DNA of 64,000 bases from contig NZ_CP078145.1 in NCBI RefSeq assembly GCF_019222765.1, forward strand, positions 8,246,001 through 8,310,000, in the 5' to 3' direction. Shown here piece after piece: positions 54,869 through 62,647 of this stretch. Source of the DNA: Nocardia iowensis. Its GTDB lineage: Bacteria; Actinomycetota; Actinomycetes; Mycobacteriales; Mycobacteriaceae. Made by a program: the position numbers and the translations under genes. Under the pieces are notes generated by a model. It did no database searches. It saw only the letters and a program-made list of their open reading frames with translations, and had not been told where the DNA came from. Within the stretch, counting starts at the first letter, position 1, and every line of letters begins with the position of its first letter.

Positions 54869-55276
54869 TCAGAACACCGTCCGCGGCATCAACACCACCC
54901 CCCAGCCATCCGGGTCGGGAAAGGTCAACCCGCCGTTGGCGGTCCAGTACGGGTTCTCCGCCTCGACCGGCTCGACACCGAACTCCGCCAGCCGCCGCGC
55001 GACCTCGGACATCCGCGCCGCATCGGTGAAGTACAGGACCAGCAGGTTTTCCGCACTCGGCGCCGTACCCGGGCTGCCGTCCACATGTGTCGTGAACTCC
55101 AGGTGGTAGCCGGTCCCCGGCAGTCCGACCATTACTCCGTCGTAGCCCCCGTGGTTTTCGAACCGGTAGAGCTCGCGCAGGCCGAGCCCTTCGACATAAA
55201 AGCGCACCACCTCGTCCAGCTGATCCGTCGGCCGCGCGATCCGCACCTGCGCCACCGGCAACGACTCGGGCCACAT
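54869..55276 (-). CDS. VOC family protein (glyoxalase/dioxygenase-like)
   Basis: 135 residues with the paired beta-alpha-beta-beta-beta modules of the vicinal oxygen chelate fold: PTDQLDEVVRFYVEGLGLRE, GYDGVMVGLPGTGYHLEFTT, VARRLAEFGVEPVEAENPYW, GLTFPDPDGWGVVLMP. Ligands or reaction unknown. ATG 55276 has AGAGAAC upstream. Divergent from the HTH/Clp_N operon across a large inverted repeat, suggesting joint control. Confidence 0.85.
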   Translation of the reverse strand: MWPESLPVAQVRIARPTDQLDEVVRFYVEGLGLRELYRFENHGGYDGVMVGLPGTGYHLEFTTHVDGSPGTAPSAENLLVLYFTDAARMSEVARRLAEFGVEPVEAENPYWTANGGLTFPDPDGWGVVLMPRTVF

Positions 55277-55319
55277 GTTGTTCTCTGCTTTCACATTTCG
55301 ACAGTACGACGTGATAGCA

Positions 55320-55364
55320 AGCAACCGAGGTTGACTATCTCCGATTTAGTCAACTAAGGTTGCT
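55320..55364. promoter_or_regulatory. 18-bp-arm inverted repeat over the promoter and RBS of the HTH gene
   Basis: AGCAACCGAGGTTGACTA (55320-55337) and TAGTCAACTAAGGTTGCT (55347-55364) match as inverted repeats at 15 of 18 positions around nine bases. It ends three bases before ATG 55368 and its right arm contains the AAGG ribosome-binding site. Likely operator of the HTH protein; in RNA the same repeat would sequester the start. Confidence 0.6.
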
Positions 55365-55367
55365 TTC

Positions 55368-55598
55368 ATGTCCACCCCGGAAATTCCCGAAACAGGCGAT
55401 CCCGCCGGTCGGCTCGCGGCCGTGGTCGCGTTGCGGCGCTTGGCCGATCAGCTGGAAGACAACGCCGTCGAGGAGGCGATGCGGGCGGGCTGGAGTTGGC
55501 CGCAGGTCGCCGAGGCGCTCGGTGTCACCCGGCAAGCAGTGCACAAGAAGCACGCCAAGCGGCTCATCGCCGCGGGCGTCAGCCTGAGGAGGCGTTGA
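55368..55598 (+). CDS. Small HTH DNA-binding protein of a Clp_N operon
   Basis: 76 residues: RLAAVVALRRLADQLEDNAV, EEAMRAGWSWPQVAEALGVT then RQAVHKKHAKRLIAAGVSL, a helix-turn-helix with sigma-like or Fis-like recognition helix. Widely paired in actinobacteria with a Clp N-terminal-domain protein, as here (3-base spacing). Probably autoregulates via the inverted repeat upstream. Confidence 0.82.
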   Translation: MSTPEIPETGDPAGRLAAVVALRRLADQLEDNAVEEAMRAGWSWPQVAEALGVTRQAVHKKHAKRLIAAGVSLRRR

Positions 55599-55601
55599 CC
55601 G

Positions 55602-56078
55602 ATGACCCCATTCGACGAATACCTGCATGCCGTCATCACCGAGGGCAGCAGTGAGGCGCAACGCGACGGATCGGCGACCGTCGAGGCGCAACATCTGCTG
55701 CTCGCGATTGCCGGGCAGGAGGGCACCGCACCGCAACGCGTGCTGGCCTCGGTCGGGCTCGACCACCAGTCGATCCGTGACGCACTGCGTCGGGAGTTCG
55801 AGCACAGCCTGAGCGCGGCCGGGGTGTCCCCTGCCGCGATAGCGCCATCGGGCTCGCGCGGCTACTACAAGGGTCGCCCGAACGTCGGCGCCTCGACCAA
55901 GCTCGCACTGGAGCGCAGCTTCAGTTCCGTTGCCCGCAAACGGGATCTGCGGCCCGCCCATGTGCTGCTCGGCATATTGCGTGCCGAGGTCGGGACCGTG
56001 CCGCGAGCACTGGCCCTGGCGGGCATCGATCGAACCGACCTGCAGGCACGGGTGCAGCAGACTCTCGAAGAGGCATGA
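55602..56078 (+). CDS. Clp N-terminal-domain protein without ATPase
   Basis: 158 residues composed of two Clp_N repeats: EYLHAVITEGSSEAQRDGSA, EAQHLLLAIAGQEGTAPQRV and, later, ALERSFSSVARKRDLRPAHV, LLGILRAEVGTVPRALALA. These modules bind protein substrates or adaptors of ClpC; lacking the AAA+ part, it may act as an adaptor or a stress sensor partner for the HTH protein. Its stop overlaps the following serine hydrolase start (ATGA). Confidence 0.85.
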   Translation: MTPFDEYLHAVITEGSSEAQRDGSATVEAQHLLLAIAGQEGTAPQRVLASVGLDHQSIRDALRREFEHSLSAAGVSPAAIAPSGSRGYYKGRPNVGASTKLALERSFSSVARKRDLRPAHVLLGILRAEVGTVPRALALAGIDRTDLQARVQQTLEEA

Positions 56079-57130
56079 TGAGCGACCATCCGGAAGTACA
56101 AACCCTTTTGGACGAGGCCGTGTGCGAAGGCCTACCCGGCATCATCTGCGAGATCCGCGACGAGCGCGGCCGCTGGTTCGGCGCCGCGGGCGTGGCCGAT
56201 ACCACGACCGGCCGCCAACGCGACGAACAGGAACAGTTCCGGATCGGCAGCGCCACAAAGGCATTCACCGCAACGGTGGTGCTGCAGCTCGTCGCGGAGG
56301 GCAAGCTGAGCCTCGATGACCCGGTGGACAGCTGGCTGCCCGGCTTGATCGCGGGCAACGGCAACGACGGCACCTCGATCACCATCCGCCAGCTGCTCGA
56401 CCACACCAGCGGACTGTTCACCCACACCGACGACGAACAGGTGCGCTCCGGCGAAGGCTGGCTGCCCGAGCAGCTGGTGCGCATCGCCGTGACCCACCCG
56501 CCGTACTTCCCGCCCGGCGCGGGCTTCAGGTACTCCAACACCAACTACGTCGTCGCCGGGATGATCGTCGAGCGGGTGACGAATGAGCCGATCGCACAAG
56601 AGATCTCACGCCGAATCAGCGAGCCGCTCGGGCTGACCGGCACCTACTCGGCGGGCACCGAAACGCGGATACGCGGACCACACCCGCGGCACTATTCGAC
56701 CCTGTTCAACCCCGCACCCGAGGCCGAGGTCCACGACATCACCGAGATGGACCAAACCTGGAGTGGCGCAGCAGGTGACATGATCTCGACCACGGGCGAC
56801 CTGCAGCTGTTCCTGCGCGCGCTATTGAGCGGACAGCTGCACCCACCGGCTCAGCACCAGCAGATGTGGACGACCATATCGACCGATGGTTCGGATTGGG
56901 TACCGCACACACGCTATGGGCTCGGTGTTTTCTCCCAGGAACTACCGTCCGGCGCAACGGTTTACGGTCTGGGCGGGGCCACCATGGGCTCGTGGACCTG
57001 GGCGATGGGCAGCCGCGACGGCAGCCGGATCGTGGTGACCCAGACCAACGGGGACTGGAACGACCCGCTGGACGTCTTCACCACCGTGCTGCAAACCCAG
57101 TTCAGCTCATCCGTACCGACGTCCCATTGA
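56075..57130 (+). CDS. Serine hydrolase of the beta-lactamase family
   Basis: 351 residues, no signal peptide. S-x-x-K in FRIGSATKAFTATVVLQLV, Y-S-N in FRYSNTNYVVAGMIVERV, LLDHTSGLFTHTDDEQVR, and C-terminal TVYGLGGATMGSWTWAMG. Paralogous to the hydrolase at 42526 (shared HTSG and RGPHPRHY-type blocks). Third gene of the HTH/Clp_N operon; its link to Clp function is unknown. Confidence 0.86.
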   Translation: MMSDHPEVQTLLDEAVCEGLPGIICEIRDERGRWFGAAGVADTTTGRQRDEQEQFRIGSATKAFTATVVLQLVAEGKLSLDDPVDSWLPGLIAGNGNDGTSITIRQLLDHTSGLFTHTDDEQVRSGEGWLPEQLVRIAVTHPPYFPPGAGFRYSNTNYVVAGMIVERVTNEPIAQEISRRISEPLGLTGTYSAGTETRIRGPHPRHYSTLFNPAPEAEVHDITEMDQTWSGAAGDMISTTGDLQLFLRALLSGQLHPPAQHQQMWTTISTDGSDWVPHTRYGLGVFSQELPSGATVYGLGGATMGSWTWAMGSRDGSRIVVTQTNGDWNDPLDVFTTVLQTQFSSSVPTSH

Positions 57131-57133
57131 ACG

Positions 57134-57169
57134 ACAAAGGCCACCTTCAACCCTGAAGGTGGCCTTTGT
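57134..57169. terminator. Strong bidirectional terminator
   Basis: ACAAAGGCCACCTTCA / TGAAGGTGGCCTTTGT, perfect 16-bp stem with a 4-base loop, between the serine hydrolase (+) and the helicase (-). Confidence 0.9.
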
Positions 57170-57205
57170 CTTTCGACTATGCGGCTACGCGCCGACAGTC
57201 AACGA

Positions 57206-58726
57206 TCAGTTCCGCCCCGCCCGAACGGCGGGTGCCTGCTCGCGGGTCGCGACCGTGCGGGTGCGCGTGGCTCCGCCACGGGAGCCACGCGTCGAGGTCC
57301 GGCCCGCGGCATCGAAGCCATGGGCGGCGGCACCGTTCGTGCCACGACCGTTCCGGCTCCGGGACTGCCCACCGGCCACGTACGGCGCGGCCTCGCCGGT
57401 GCCACGCCCACCACTGCCACGCCCGCCACGACTCCGCGACTGACCGGCAGGCGCGCCGTAGCTCCCGCCGCGCCGGTTCCGGTTGCCCTGACCATCGGCG
57501 GTCGAGGCCACCGGCATCGCGCTCGGCGCGACCTTCGGTGCGATGGTGCCGACCAGTGCCGTCACCGGCGCCGAATCCGCGGTCACCCGCTGCGACGAGA
57601 CGTTGATGTTCGCCCTGCGCAGCAGCGTCGCGACATCCCTGCGCTGTTCGGGCAGGACAACGGTGACGACGTCGCCGGAGCTGCCCGCCCGCGCGGTACG
57701 GCCGGAACGGTGCAGGTAAGCCTTGTGCTCGGCGGGCGGATCGACGTGCACGACCAGCTCGACATCGTCGACGTGCACGCCACGCGCGGCGATATCGGTC
57801 GCGACGAGGACCCGGGCCGAACCGTTGGTGAAGGCGGCCAGGTTGCGGTCGCGGGCGACCTGCGACAGGTTGCCGTGCAGGTCGGTCGCGGGAATCCCGG
57901 CGGTGGTCAGCTGCTTCGCGAGCTTGCGGGCCTGATGCTTGGTGCGCATGAACAGGATGCGGCGCCCGGACCCGGCGGCCAGCGTCTCGACCAGGACCCG
58001 CTTGGCTTCGACGCCGCCGACCTCGAAGACGTGGTGGGTCATCGCGGGCACCGGCGAGTCCGCCGTGTCGACCGAGTGCGAGGCCGGGTTGCGCATGAAC
58101 TGCTTGACCAGCTTGTTGACCCCGTTGTCCAGCGTTGCCGAGAACAGCAGCCGCTGGCCGCCGTTCGGCGTCGCCGCGAGAATGCGGGTCACCGCGGGCA
58201 GGAAGCCGAGGTCGGCCATGTGGTCGGCCTCGTCGAGCACGGTGATCTGCACGTCCTGCAGCGAAACCACGCGCTGGCGCATCAGATCCTCTAGCCGGCC
58301 GGGGCAGGCGACGACGATGTCGACGCCGGTCGAGAAGGCCTTGGCCTGACGGTGCTGGGAAACGCCACCGATGATGGTCGTCACCTTCAGCCCGCAGGCG
58401 GCGGCCATCGGCTCCAGGGCGGCGGCGATCTGGGTGGCCAGCTCTCGGGTCGGCGCGAGGATCAGACCACGCGGATTGCGGCCCGGCCTGCGGTCGGCAC
58501 CGGCGAGGCGGTCGACCATGGGGATGGAGAAGGCGAGCGTCTTGCCGCTACCCGTCTTGCCGCGGGCGAGCACGTCGCGACCGGCGAGGGTATCGGGCAG
58601 CGTGGCCGCCTGGATGGGGAACGGAGCGCTGATGCCACTCGAGGTGAGGGCGCCGACCAGCTTCGCGCCGACTCCGAGAGCGGCGAAAGACGTGGTGGCG
58701 GCAGGGCTCGAAGAATGAGTCGTCAT
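57206..58726 (-). CDS. DEAD-box ATP-dependent RNA helicase
   Basis: 506 residues. Motifs in order: ARGKTGSGKTLAFSIPMVDR (I), LILAPTRELATQIAAALEP (Ia), VACPGRLEDLM (Ib), TVLDEADHMADLGFLPAVTR (II, DEAD), LLFSATLDNGVNKLVKQF (III, SAT), VLVATDIAARGVHVDDVELV (V), HRSGRTARAGSSGDVVTV (VI). The C-terminal 120 residues are an Arg/Gly/Ser-rich RNA-binding tail. RhlE-like; likely unwinds structured mRNA or rRNA in the cold. ATG 58726; a long upstream leader region precedes it. Confidence 0.95.
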   Translation of the reverse strand: MTTHSSSPAATTSFAALGVGAKLVGALTSSGISAPFPIQAATLPDTLAGRDVLARGKTGSGKTLAFSIPMVDRLAGADRRPGRNPRGLILAPTRELATQIAAALEPMAAACGLKVTTIIGGVSQHRQAKAFSTGVDIVVACPGRLEDLMRQRVVSLQDVQITVLDEADHMADLGFLPAVTRILAATPNGGQRLLFSATLDNGVNKLVKQFMRNPASHSVDTADSPVPAMTHHVFEVGGVEAKRVLVETLAAGSGRRILFMRTKHQARKLAKQLTTAGIPATDLHGNLSQVARDRNLAAFTNGSARVLVATDIAARGVHVDDVELVVHVDPPAEHKAYLHRSGRTARAGSSGDVVTVVLPEQRRDVATLLRRANINVSSQRVTADSAPVTALVGTIAPKVAPSAMPVASTADGQGNRNRRGGSYGAPAGQSRSRGGRGSGGRGTGEAAPYVAGGQSRSRNGRGTNGAAAHGFDAAGRTSTRGSRGGATRTRTVATREQAPAVRAGRN

Positions 58727-59046
58727 ATGGGGTGAGGTGCCTTCCAGGCATCGGGGGTTTACCCCAGCGCTGCGCAGGATTTGTCGTCCGTGCGTTCGGT
58801 GTTATGACACCCAGCTGAGGCGCCGACGCGAAAGGTAAGACATCCACGACGGATCGTAAGGGAGCGTGAAGATCAACGCTTGCCTCTGGTAACTCTAGCG
58901 CAACCTCGAGTATTCCTCGCAGGCGGGCCGCGACCAACTCGAGTGGGTTACGTCACCACGCCGTTCGCCGACGCCCGCATAACGCACTGCTGGCGGCGCA
59001 CCCGACCCGATTCGACTACGCCGACGACCACGATGCCACGAACGAA
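58727..59046. other. Leader/promoter region of the helicase gene; no gene recognised
   Basis: 320 bases upstream of the helicase start. GGAAGG lies 14 bases before the ATG. A small stem GGTGT/ACACC occurs near 58800. No coding frame with convincing bias. DEAD-box helicase mRNAs often have long 5' UTRs that regulate cold induction; that is inference here. Confidence 0.5.
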
Positions 59047-59076
59047 GGCCGCCCCCTGCGAAAACAGGGGGCGGCC
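59047..59076 (-). terminator. Terminator hairpin of the metE-like gene
   Basis: Perfect 12-bp stem GGCCGCCCCCTG / CAGGGGGCGGCC with loop CGAAAA, about 80 bases after the stop. Confidence 0.8.
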
Positions 59077-59156
59077 AATGTAGTTCACCGGGCAGGCGCT
59101 GCCGGACGGAGTCCGTCCATAGACCGCGCATGGCCGCAGCGAATGCGGAGGTACGC

Positions 59157-61460
59157 TTATTCGGCCGCGAGCGCGCGCCTGCGGACCCGGCGAGCCGCCG
59201 CGACCATGTTGCGCAACGACGGCTCCAGCTGCCAGTAGTGCCGGGTCTTCAGCCCGCCGTCCGGATTCGCCCATAGTCGTTCCGGCGTAACGGCTTCCGC
59301 CGCGGCGGTGAGCAGTTCGTCCAGTTCGTCGATGTCCGGGATACGCGCCGAGCGGCTTTCGTACACACCGGGACCGACACCGTGACTCAGGCCGTGGTCG
59401 GTGCCGCTGTCCGCCTTGAGCGCCTTGAGCACCCATTCGATCGAGCGGGTGGCGACGATCGCGGTGACGTCGGCGTCGAGCTCGTCGATCGCCTCGACCA
59501 CCTCGGCACGGCCGGAATACCCGATGTGCGTGTGGATCTGGGTTTCCGCCTTGACCCCGGAGGTGGCAAGCCGGAACGCGCCGACCGCCCAGCGCAGGTA
59601 TTCCGCCCGGCCATCGGGACGCAGCGGCAGCATCTCCCTGATGGCGGGTTCGTCGACCTGGATGATCGCGATGCCCGCCTTTTCCAGATCCGCCAGCTCG
59701 TCGCGGATGGCCAAGGCCACCTGGTCGGCGGTCTCGTGCAGCGGCTGATCCTGCCGGACGAACGAGCGGGCGATCATCGTGACCGGTCCGGTGACCATGC
59801 CCTTGACCGGCTTGTCGGTCAACGACTGGGCGTAGCTGATCCACTCCACCGACATCGGCTCGGGCCGCGACACGTCGCCGTAGAGGATCGGCGGGCGCAC
59901 ACACCGCGACCCGTACACCTGCACCCAGCCGAAGTGGGTGGTCGCGAAGCCGTCGAGCAGCTCGGCGAAGTACTGGATCATGTCGTTGCGTTCGTGCTCA
60001 CCGTGCACCAGCACGTCGAGGCCGATGTCCTCCTGCAACCGGATCGTCGCCTCGATCTCGGCTTCGATCCGCTTGCGGTAGTCGTCGAAGGACAGTCGTC
60101 CCTGACCGAGCTCGTAGCGCGCCTGCCGAATCTTGTTGGTCTGCGGGAACGAGCCGAGCGTGGTCGTCGGCACCAGCGGCAGATTCAGCTTGGCCTGCTG
60201 CGCCTCGCGACGCTCCTCATACGGTTCACGCGAACGCATTTCCGGCGTGACCGCGTAAACTCGTTGCCGCACCGCGTGTTTCTGCTTGAAGTGCACCTCG
60301 GTCGGCCGCTTGCGCCAGCTGTCCGACGGTCCCTCGGTGAGCGCCTTGGCGAGCGAAACCACCTCGCCCACCTTCTGTTTCGCGAAGGCGAGCCGGTCGG
60401 CCACATTGCCGAGGATGTCGTACTCGATGAGCAGGTCGTACGGCACGTGCAGCAGCGTGGTCCCGGTCGACACGACCAGGTCCGGGCACACCTGCGCGAG
60501 CTGATTCAGGTATTCGAGCGTCACGTGGCGGTCGGCCCGCCACACATTGGTTCCGCTGATCACCCCGGCGTACAGGCGTTTCCGGCGAATGCCTTGGATC
60601 TCCGCGAGCTCCTCCGGCCGGATGCGGTAGCTGGCCAGATCGAGGCCGATGGCCTCCACATTGCTGGCCGCCAGAATCCGCAGCGCCTCACCGAAATCGC
60701 CGTACTGGCCGGTGACGAGCATCCGCGGACGCAGCGGCGCCTTCGAAAGTCGTTGGTAGGCAGCCTCGAACGCGGCCAGCTCGGCGGGCGTGCGCTCGCT
60801 GGTGAACGCGGGTTCGTCCAGCTGCACGCAGGTCGCGCCGCGCTTGGCGAGGATTTCGAACAGTTCCTCGTACACCGGGAGCAGCTTGTCCAGCAGCATC
60901 AGCGTGTCGAACTCGTCCTGGCCGGGAATCTGCCCCGCCTTGGAGAGCAGCAGCAGCGACGCGGGGCCGAGCACCACCGGACGCAGCTCGATGTCCTGTG
61001 CCTTGGCGCGGTCGAATTCGTCGAGCAACGCCTCTGGATGCAGCGAGAACGCGGTGTCGGCGTCCAGTTCCGGCTGGCGGTAGTGGTAATTGCTGCCGAA
61101 GAACCGCACCAGTTCCAGCGGCGGCAGGTCCGGCCGGCCGCGCGCCATCAGGAAATAGAAGTCCAGCGGATCCATCTTGTCCCGGTACGGCTCGAACCGC
61201 TCGGGCACGGCGCCGAACAACAGCGCGTTGTCCAGCACGTGGTCATAGAAGGAGAAGGTATTGCCGGGCACCTGGGTCAACCCGGTGGCGGCGAGTTCGT
61301 TGAACTGCCGTTCCTGAATATCACGGCCCACCGCGAGCAATTCGTCGCGGGGAATCGCTCCGCGCCAATAGGCCTCGAGTGCCCGCTTGAGTTCTCGATG
61401 CGGCCCGATCCGCGGGTAGCCGAGGATGCTCGACCCGTAGCCGTCGGTCACGTTCACCAT
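59157..61460 (-). CDS. MetE-like protein lacking the zinc site (cobalamin-independent methionine synthase homologue)
   Basis: 767 residues, full-length two-barrel MetE architecture: LGYPRIGPHRELKRALEAYW at the N-terminus, TTLGSFPQTNKIRQARYELG, VLVHGEHERNDMIQYF, YGSRCVRPP, IIQVDEPAIREML in the C-terminal barrel. The homocysteine-binding acidic residues are kept. But the zinc ligands of E. coli MetE (His641, Cys643, Glu665, Cys726) read His645, Gly647, Val669 and Gly735 here: IHTHIGYSG, TAIVATRS and NPDGGLKTR instead of IHTHMCYSE, ITIETSRS and NPDCGLKTR. A tryptophan in the TGPVTILxWSF motif also reads Arg (TGPVTMIARSF). So methionine synthesis by the normal zinc-thiolate mechanism is unlikely. 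ATG 61460 with AAGGGAG upstream. Downstream of fadB2 in the same direction. Confidence 0.93.
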   Translation of the reverse strand: MVNVTDGYGSSILGYPRIGPHRELKRALEAYWRGAIPRDELLAVGRDIQERQFNELAATGLTQVPGNTFSFYDHVLDNALLFGAVPERFEPYRDKMDPLDFYFLMARGRPDLPPLELVRFFGSNYHYRQPELDADTAFSLHPEALLDEFDRAKAQDIELRPVVLGPASLLLLSKAGQIPGQDEFDTLMLLDKLLPVYEELFEILAKRGATCVQLDEPAFTSERTPAELAAFEAAYQRLSKAPLRPRMLVTGQYGDFGEALRILAASNVEAIGLDLASYRIRPEELAEIQGIRRKRLYAGVISGTNVWRADRHVTLEYLNQLAQVCPDLVVSTGTTLLHVPYDLLIEYDILGNVADRLAFAKQKVGEVVSLAKALTEGPSDSWRKRPTEVHFKQKHAVRQRVYAVTPEMRSREPYEERREAQQAKLNLPLVPTTTLGSFPQTNKIRQARYELGQGRLSFDDYRKRIEAEIEATIRLQEDIGLDVLVHGEHERNDMIQYFAELLDGFATTHFGWVQVYGSRCVRPPILYGDVSRPEPMSVEWISYAQSLTDKPVKGMVTGPVTMIARSFVRQDQPLHETADQVALAIRDELADLEKAGIAIIQVDEPAIREMLPLRPDGRAEYLRWAVGAFRLATSGVKAETQIHTHIGYSGRAEVVEAIDELDADVTAIVATRSIEWVLKALKADSGTDHGLSHGVGPGVYESRSARIPDIDELDELLTAAAEAVTPERLWANPDGGLKTRHYWQLEPSLRNMVAAARRVRRRALAAE

Positions 61461-61485
61461 GAGCGCGCTGCTCCCTTCGATGGCT

Positions 61486-61519
61486 GTGCGGCGCCCACTA
61501 CGAAGAATGGACGCCGCAC
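61486..61519 (-). promoter_or_regulatory. Inverted repeat in the metE-like leader
   Basis: GTGCGGCG / CGCCGCAC, perfect 8-bp arms with an 18-base spacer, 26-59 bases before ATG 61460. Could be an operator or an RNA stem; too small for a cobalamin or SAM riboswitch. Confidence 0.35.
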
Positions 61520-61582
61520 GCTATTGCGCCTGGGTTGCTGTGGTGCGGTCCGCGACGCGGTCGCGGCCAAATCGGACAGGAT

Positions 61583-62452
61583 TCAGCGGTTGTACTGGTA
61601 GAAACCAGCGCCGGTCTTCTTGCCGAGCAACCCAGCTTCGACCATACGCATGAGCAGCGGCGGAGCCGAGTACAGCGGCTCCTTGAATTCCTGGTACATC
61701 GAGTCGGCGATCGACTTGACGGTGTCCAGGCCGACCAGGTCGGTCAGCGCGAGCGGACCCATCGGGTGCGCGCAGCCGAGCACCATCGCCTTGTCGACGT
61801 CGTCCTTGGTGGCGAAGCCGGATTCGACCATCCGGATGGCCGAGAGCAGGTACGGCACGAGCAGCGCGTTCACCACGAAACCGGAGCGGTCGGCGGAGCG
61901 GACCACCTGCTTGTCGAGCACGTCACCGGCGAACGCCTCGGCGCGCTTGGACACGGCCTCGCTGGTCTTCAGCGTGGTCACCAGTTCGACCAGCGGCAGC
62001 ACCGGCACCGGGTTGAAGAAGTGCATGCCGACGACCCGCTCGGGCTGCGTGGTCGCGACGGCGATCTTCATGATCGGAATGGAGGAGGTGTTGGAGGCCA
62101 GCACGGCCGACGGGTCGGTGACGACCTTGTCCAGCTCGGCGAAGATGGCGGTCTTCACCTTCTCGTCCTCGAGCACCGCCTCGACCACCAGCTGGCGGTC
62201 GGCGAAGTCGTTGAGGTCGGAGGTGAACCGCAGTCGCCATGCGGCCTGCTCGCGCTCCCGCTCGGTGATCTTGCCGCTGCTGACGCCGCGGTCGAGCGAA
62301 CGCAGGATGCGGGCGCGGCCAGCGGCGGCCAATTCTCTGGTCTGTTCGAAGACGAGCACGTCGACGTGCGCCCTCGCACACACCTCCGCGATTCCGGCAC
62401 CCATCTGTCCGGCGCCGATGACACCGACGCGTTGAATCTTCTCGCTGCTCAC
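61583..62452 (-). CDS. fadB2: 3-hydroxybutyryl-CoA dehydrogenase FadB2
   Basis: 289 residues. NAD-binding VGVIGAGQMGAGIAEVCARA, LASNTSSIPIMKIAVATTQP, catalytic His in VVGMHFFNPVPVLPLVELV, dimer domain DRSGFVVNALLVPYLLSAIR and HPMGPLALTDLVGLDTVKSI. Oxidises 3-hydroxyacyl-CoA. Conserved directly downstream of icl, so both serve growth on fatty acids. The strong hairpin between them suggests partial termination. Confidence 0.95.
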   Translation of the reverse strand: MSSEKIQRVGVIGAGQMGAGIAEVCARAHVDVLVFEQTRELAAAGRARILRSLDRGVSSGKITEREREQAAWRLRFTSDLNDFADRQLVVEAVLEDEKVKTAIFAELDKVVTDPSAVLASNTSSIPIMKIAVATTQPERVVGMHFFNPVPVLPLVELVTTLKTSEAVSKRAEAFAGDVLDKQVVRSADRSGFVVNALLVPYLLSAIRMVESGFATKDDVDKAMVLGCAHPMGPLALTDLVGLDTVKSIADSMYQEFKEPLYSAPPLLMRMVEAGLLGKKTGAGFYQYNR

Positions 62453-62542
62453 GTCCCGCTCCTGCTGTTGGTCTGGCTAGTCGGTGGCTGGAAGGGATGT
62501 GCTCTGATGTGAGCGACCCTTCGATGGTCCAAGGTATAGGGA

Positions 62543-62578
62543 TGCCCTCCCCGCCGGGGCTGTTCGACGGGGAGGGCA
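62543..62578 (-). terminator. Terminator hairpin between icl and fadB2
   Basis: TGCCCTCCCCG / CGGGGAGGGCA, perfect 11-bp stem, 14-base loop, about 70 bases after the icl stop. A smaller ACCCC/GGGGT stem lies nearer the icl stop (about 62584-62599). Confidence 0.75.
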
Positions 62579-62647
62579 GTACACCCCTACAAGGGGGTAT
62601 CGGTATTCACGTCGGGAACCTCATTCCCTTGGCGAATCACGGTCGGC

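Noticed and set aside
57134-57169. Possible small RNA or attenuator
   Set aside because: Perfect stem between convergent gene ends is explained by a bidirectional terminator.
59382-61601. Long open frame opposite the metE-like gene
   Set aside because: Mirror of a conserved coding sequence, no recognisable domain.
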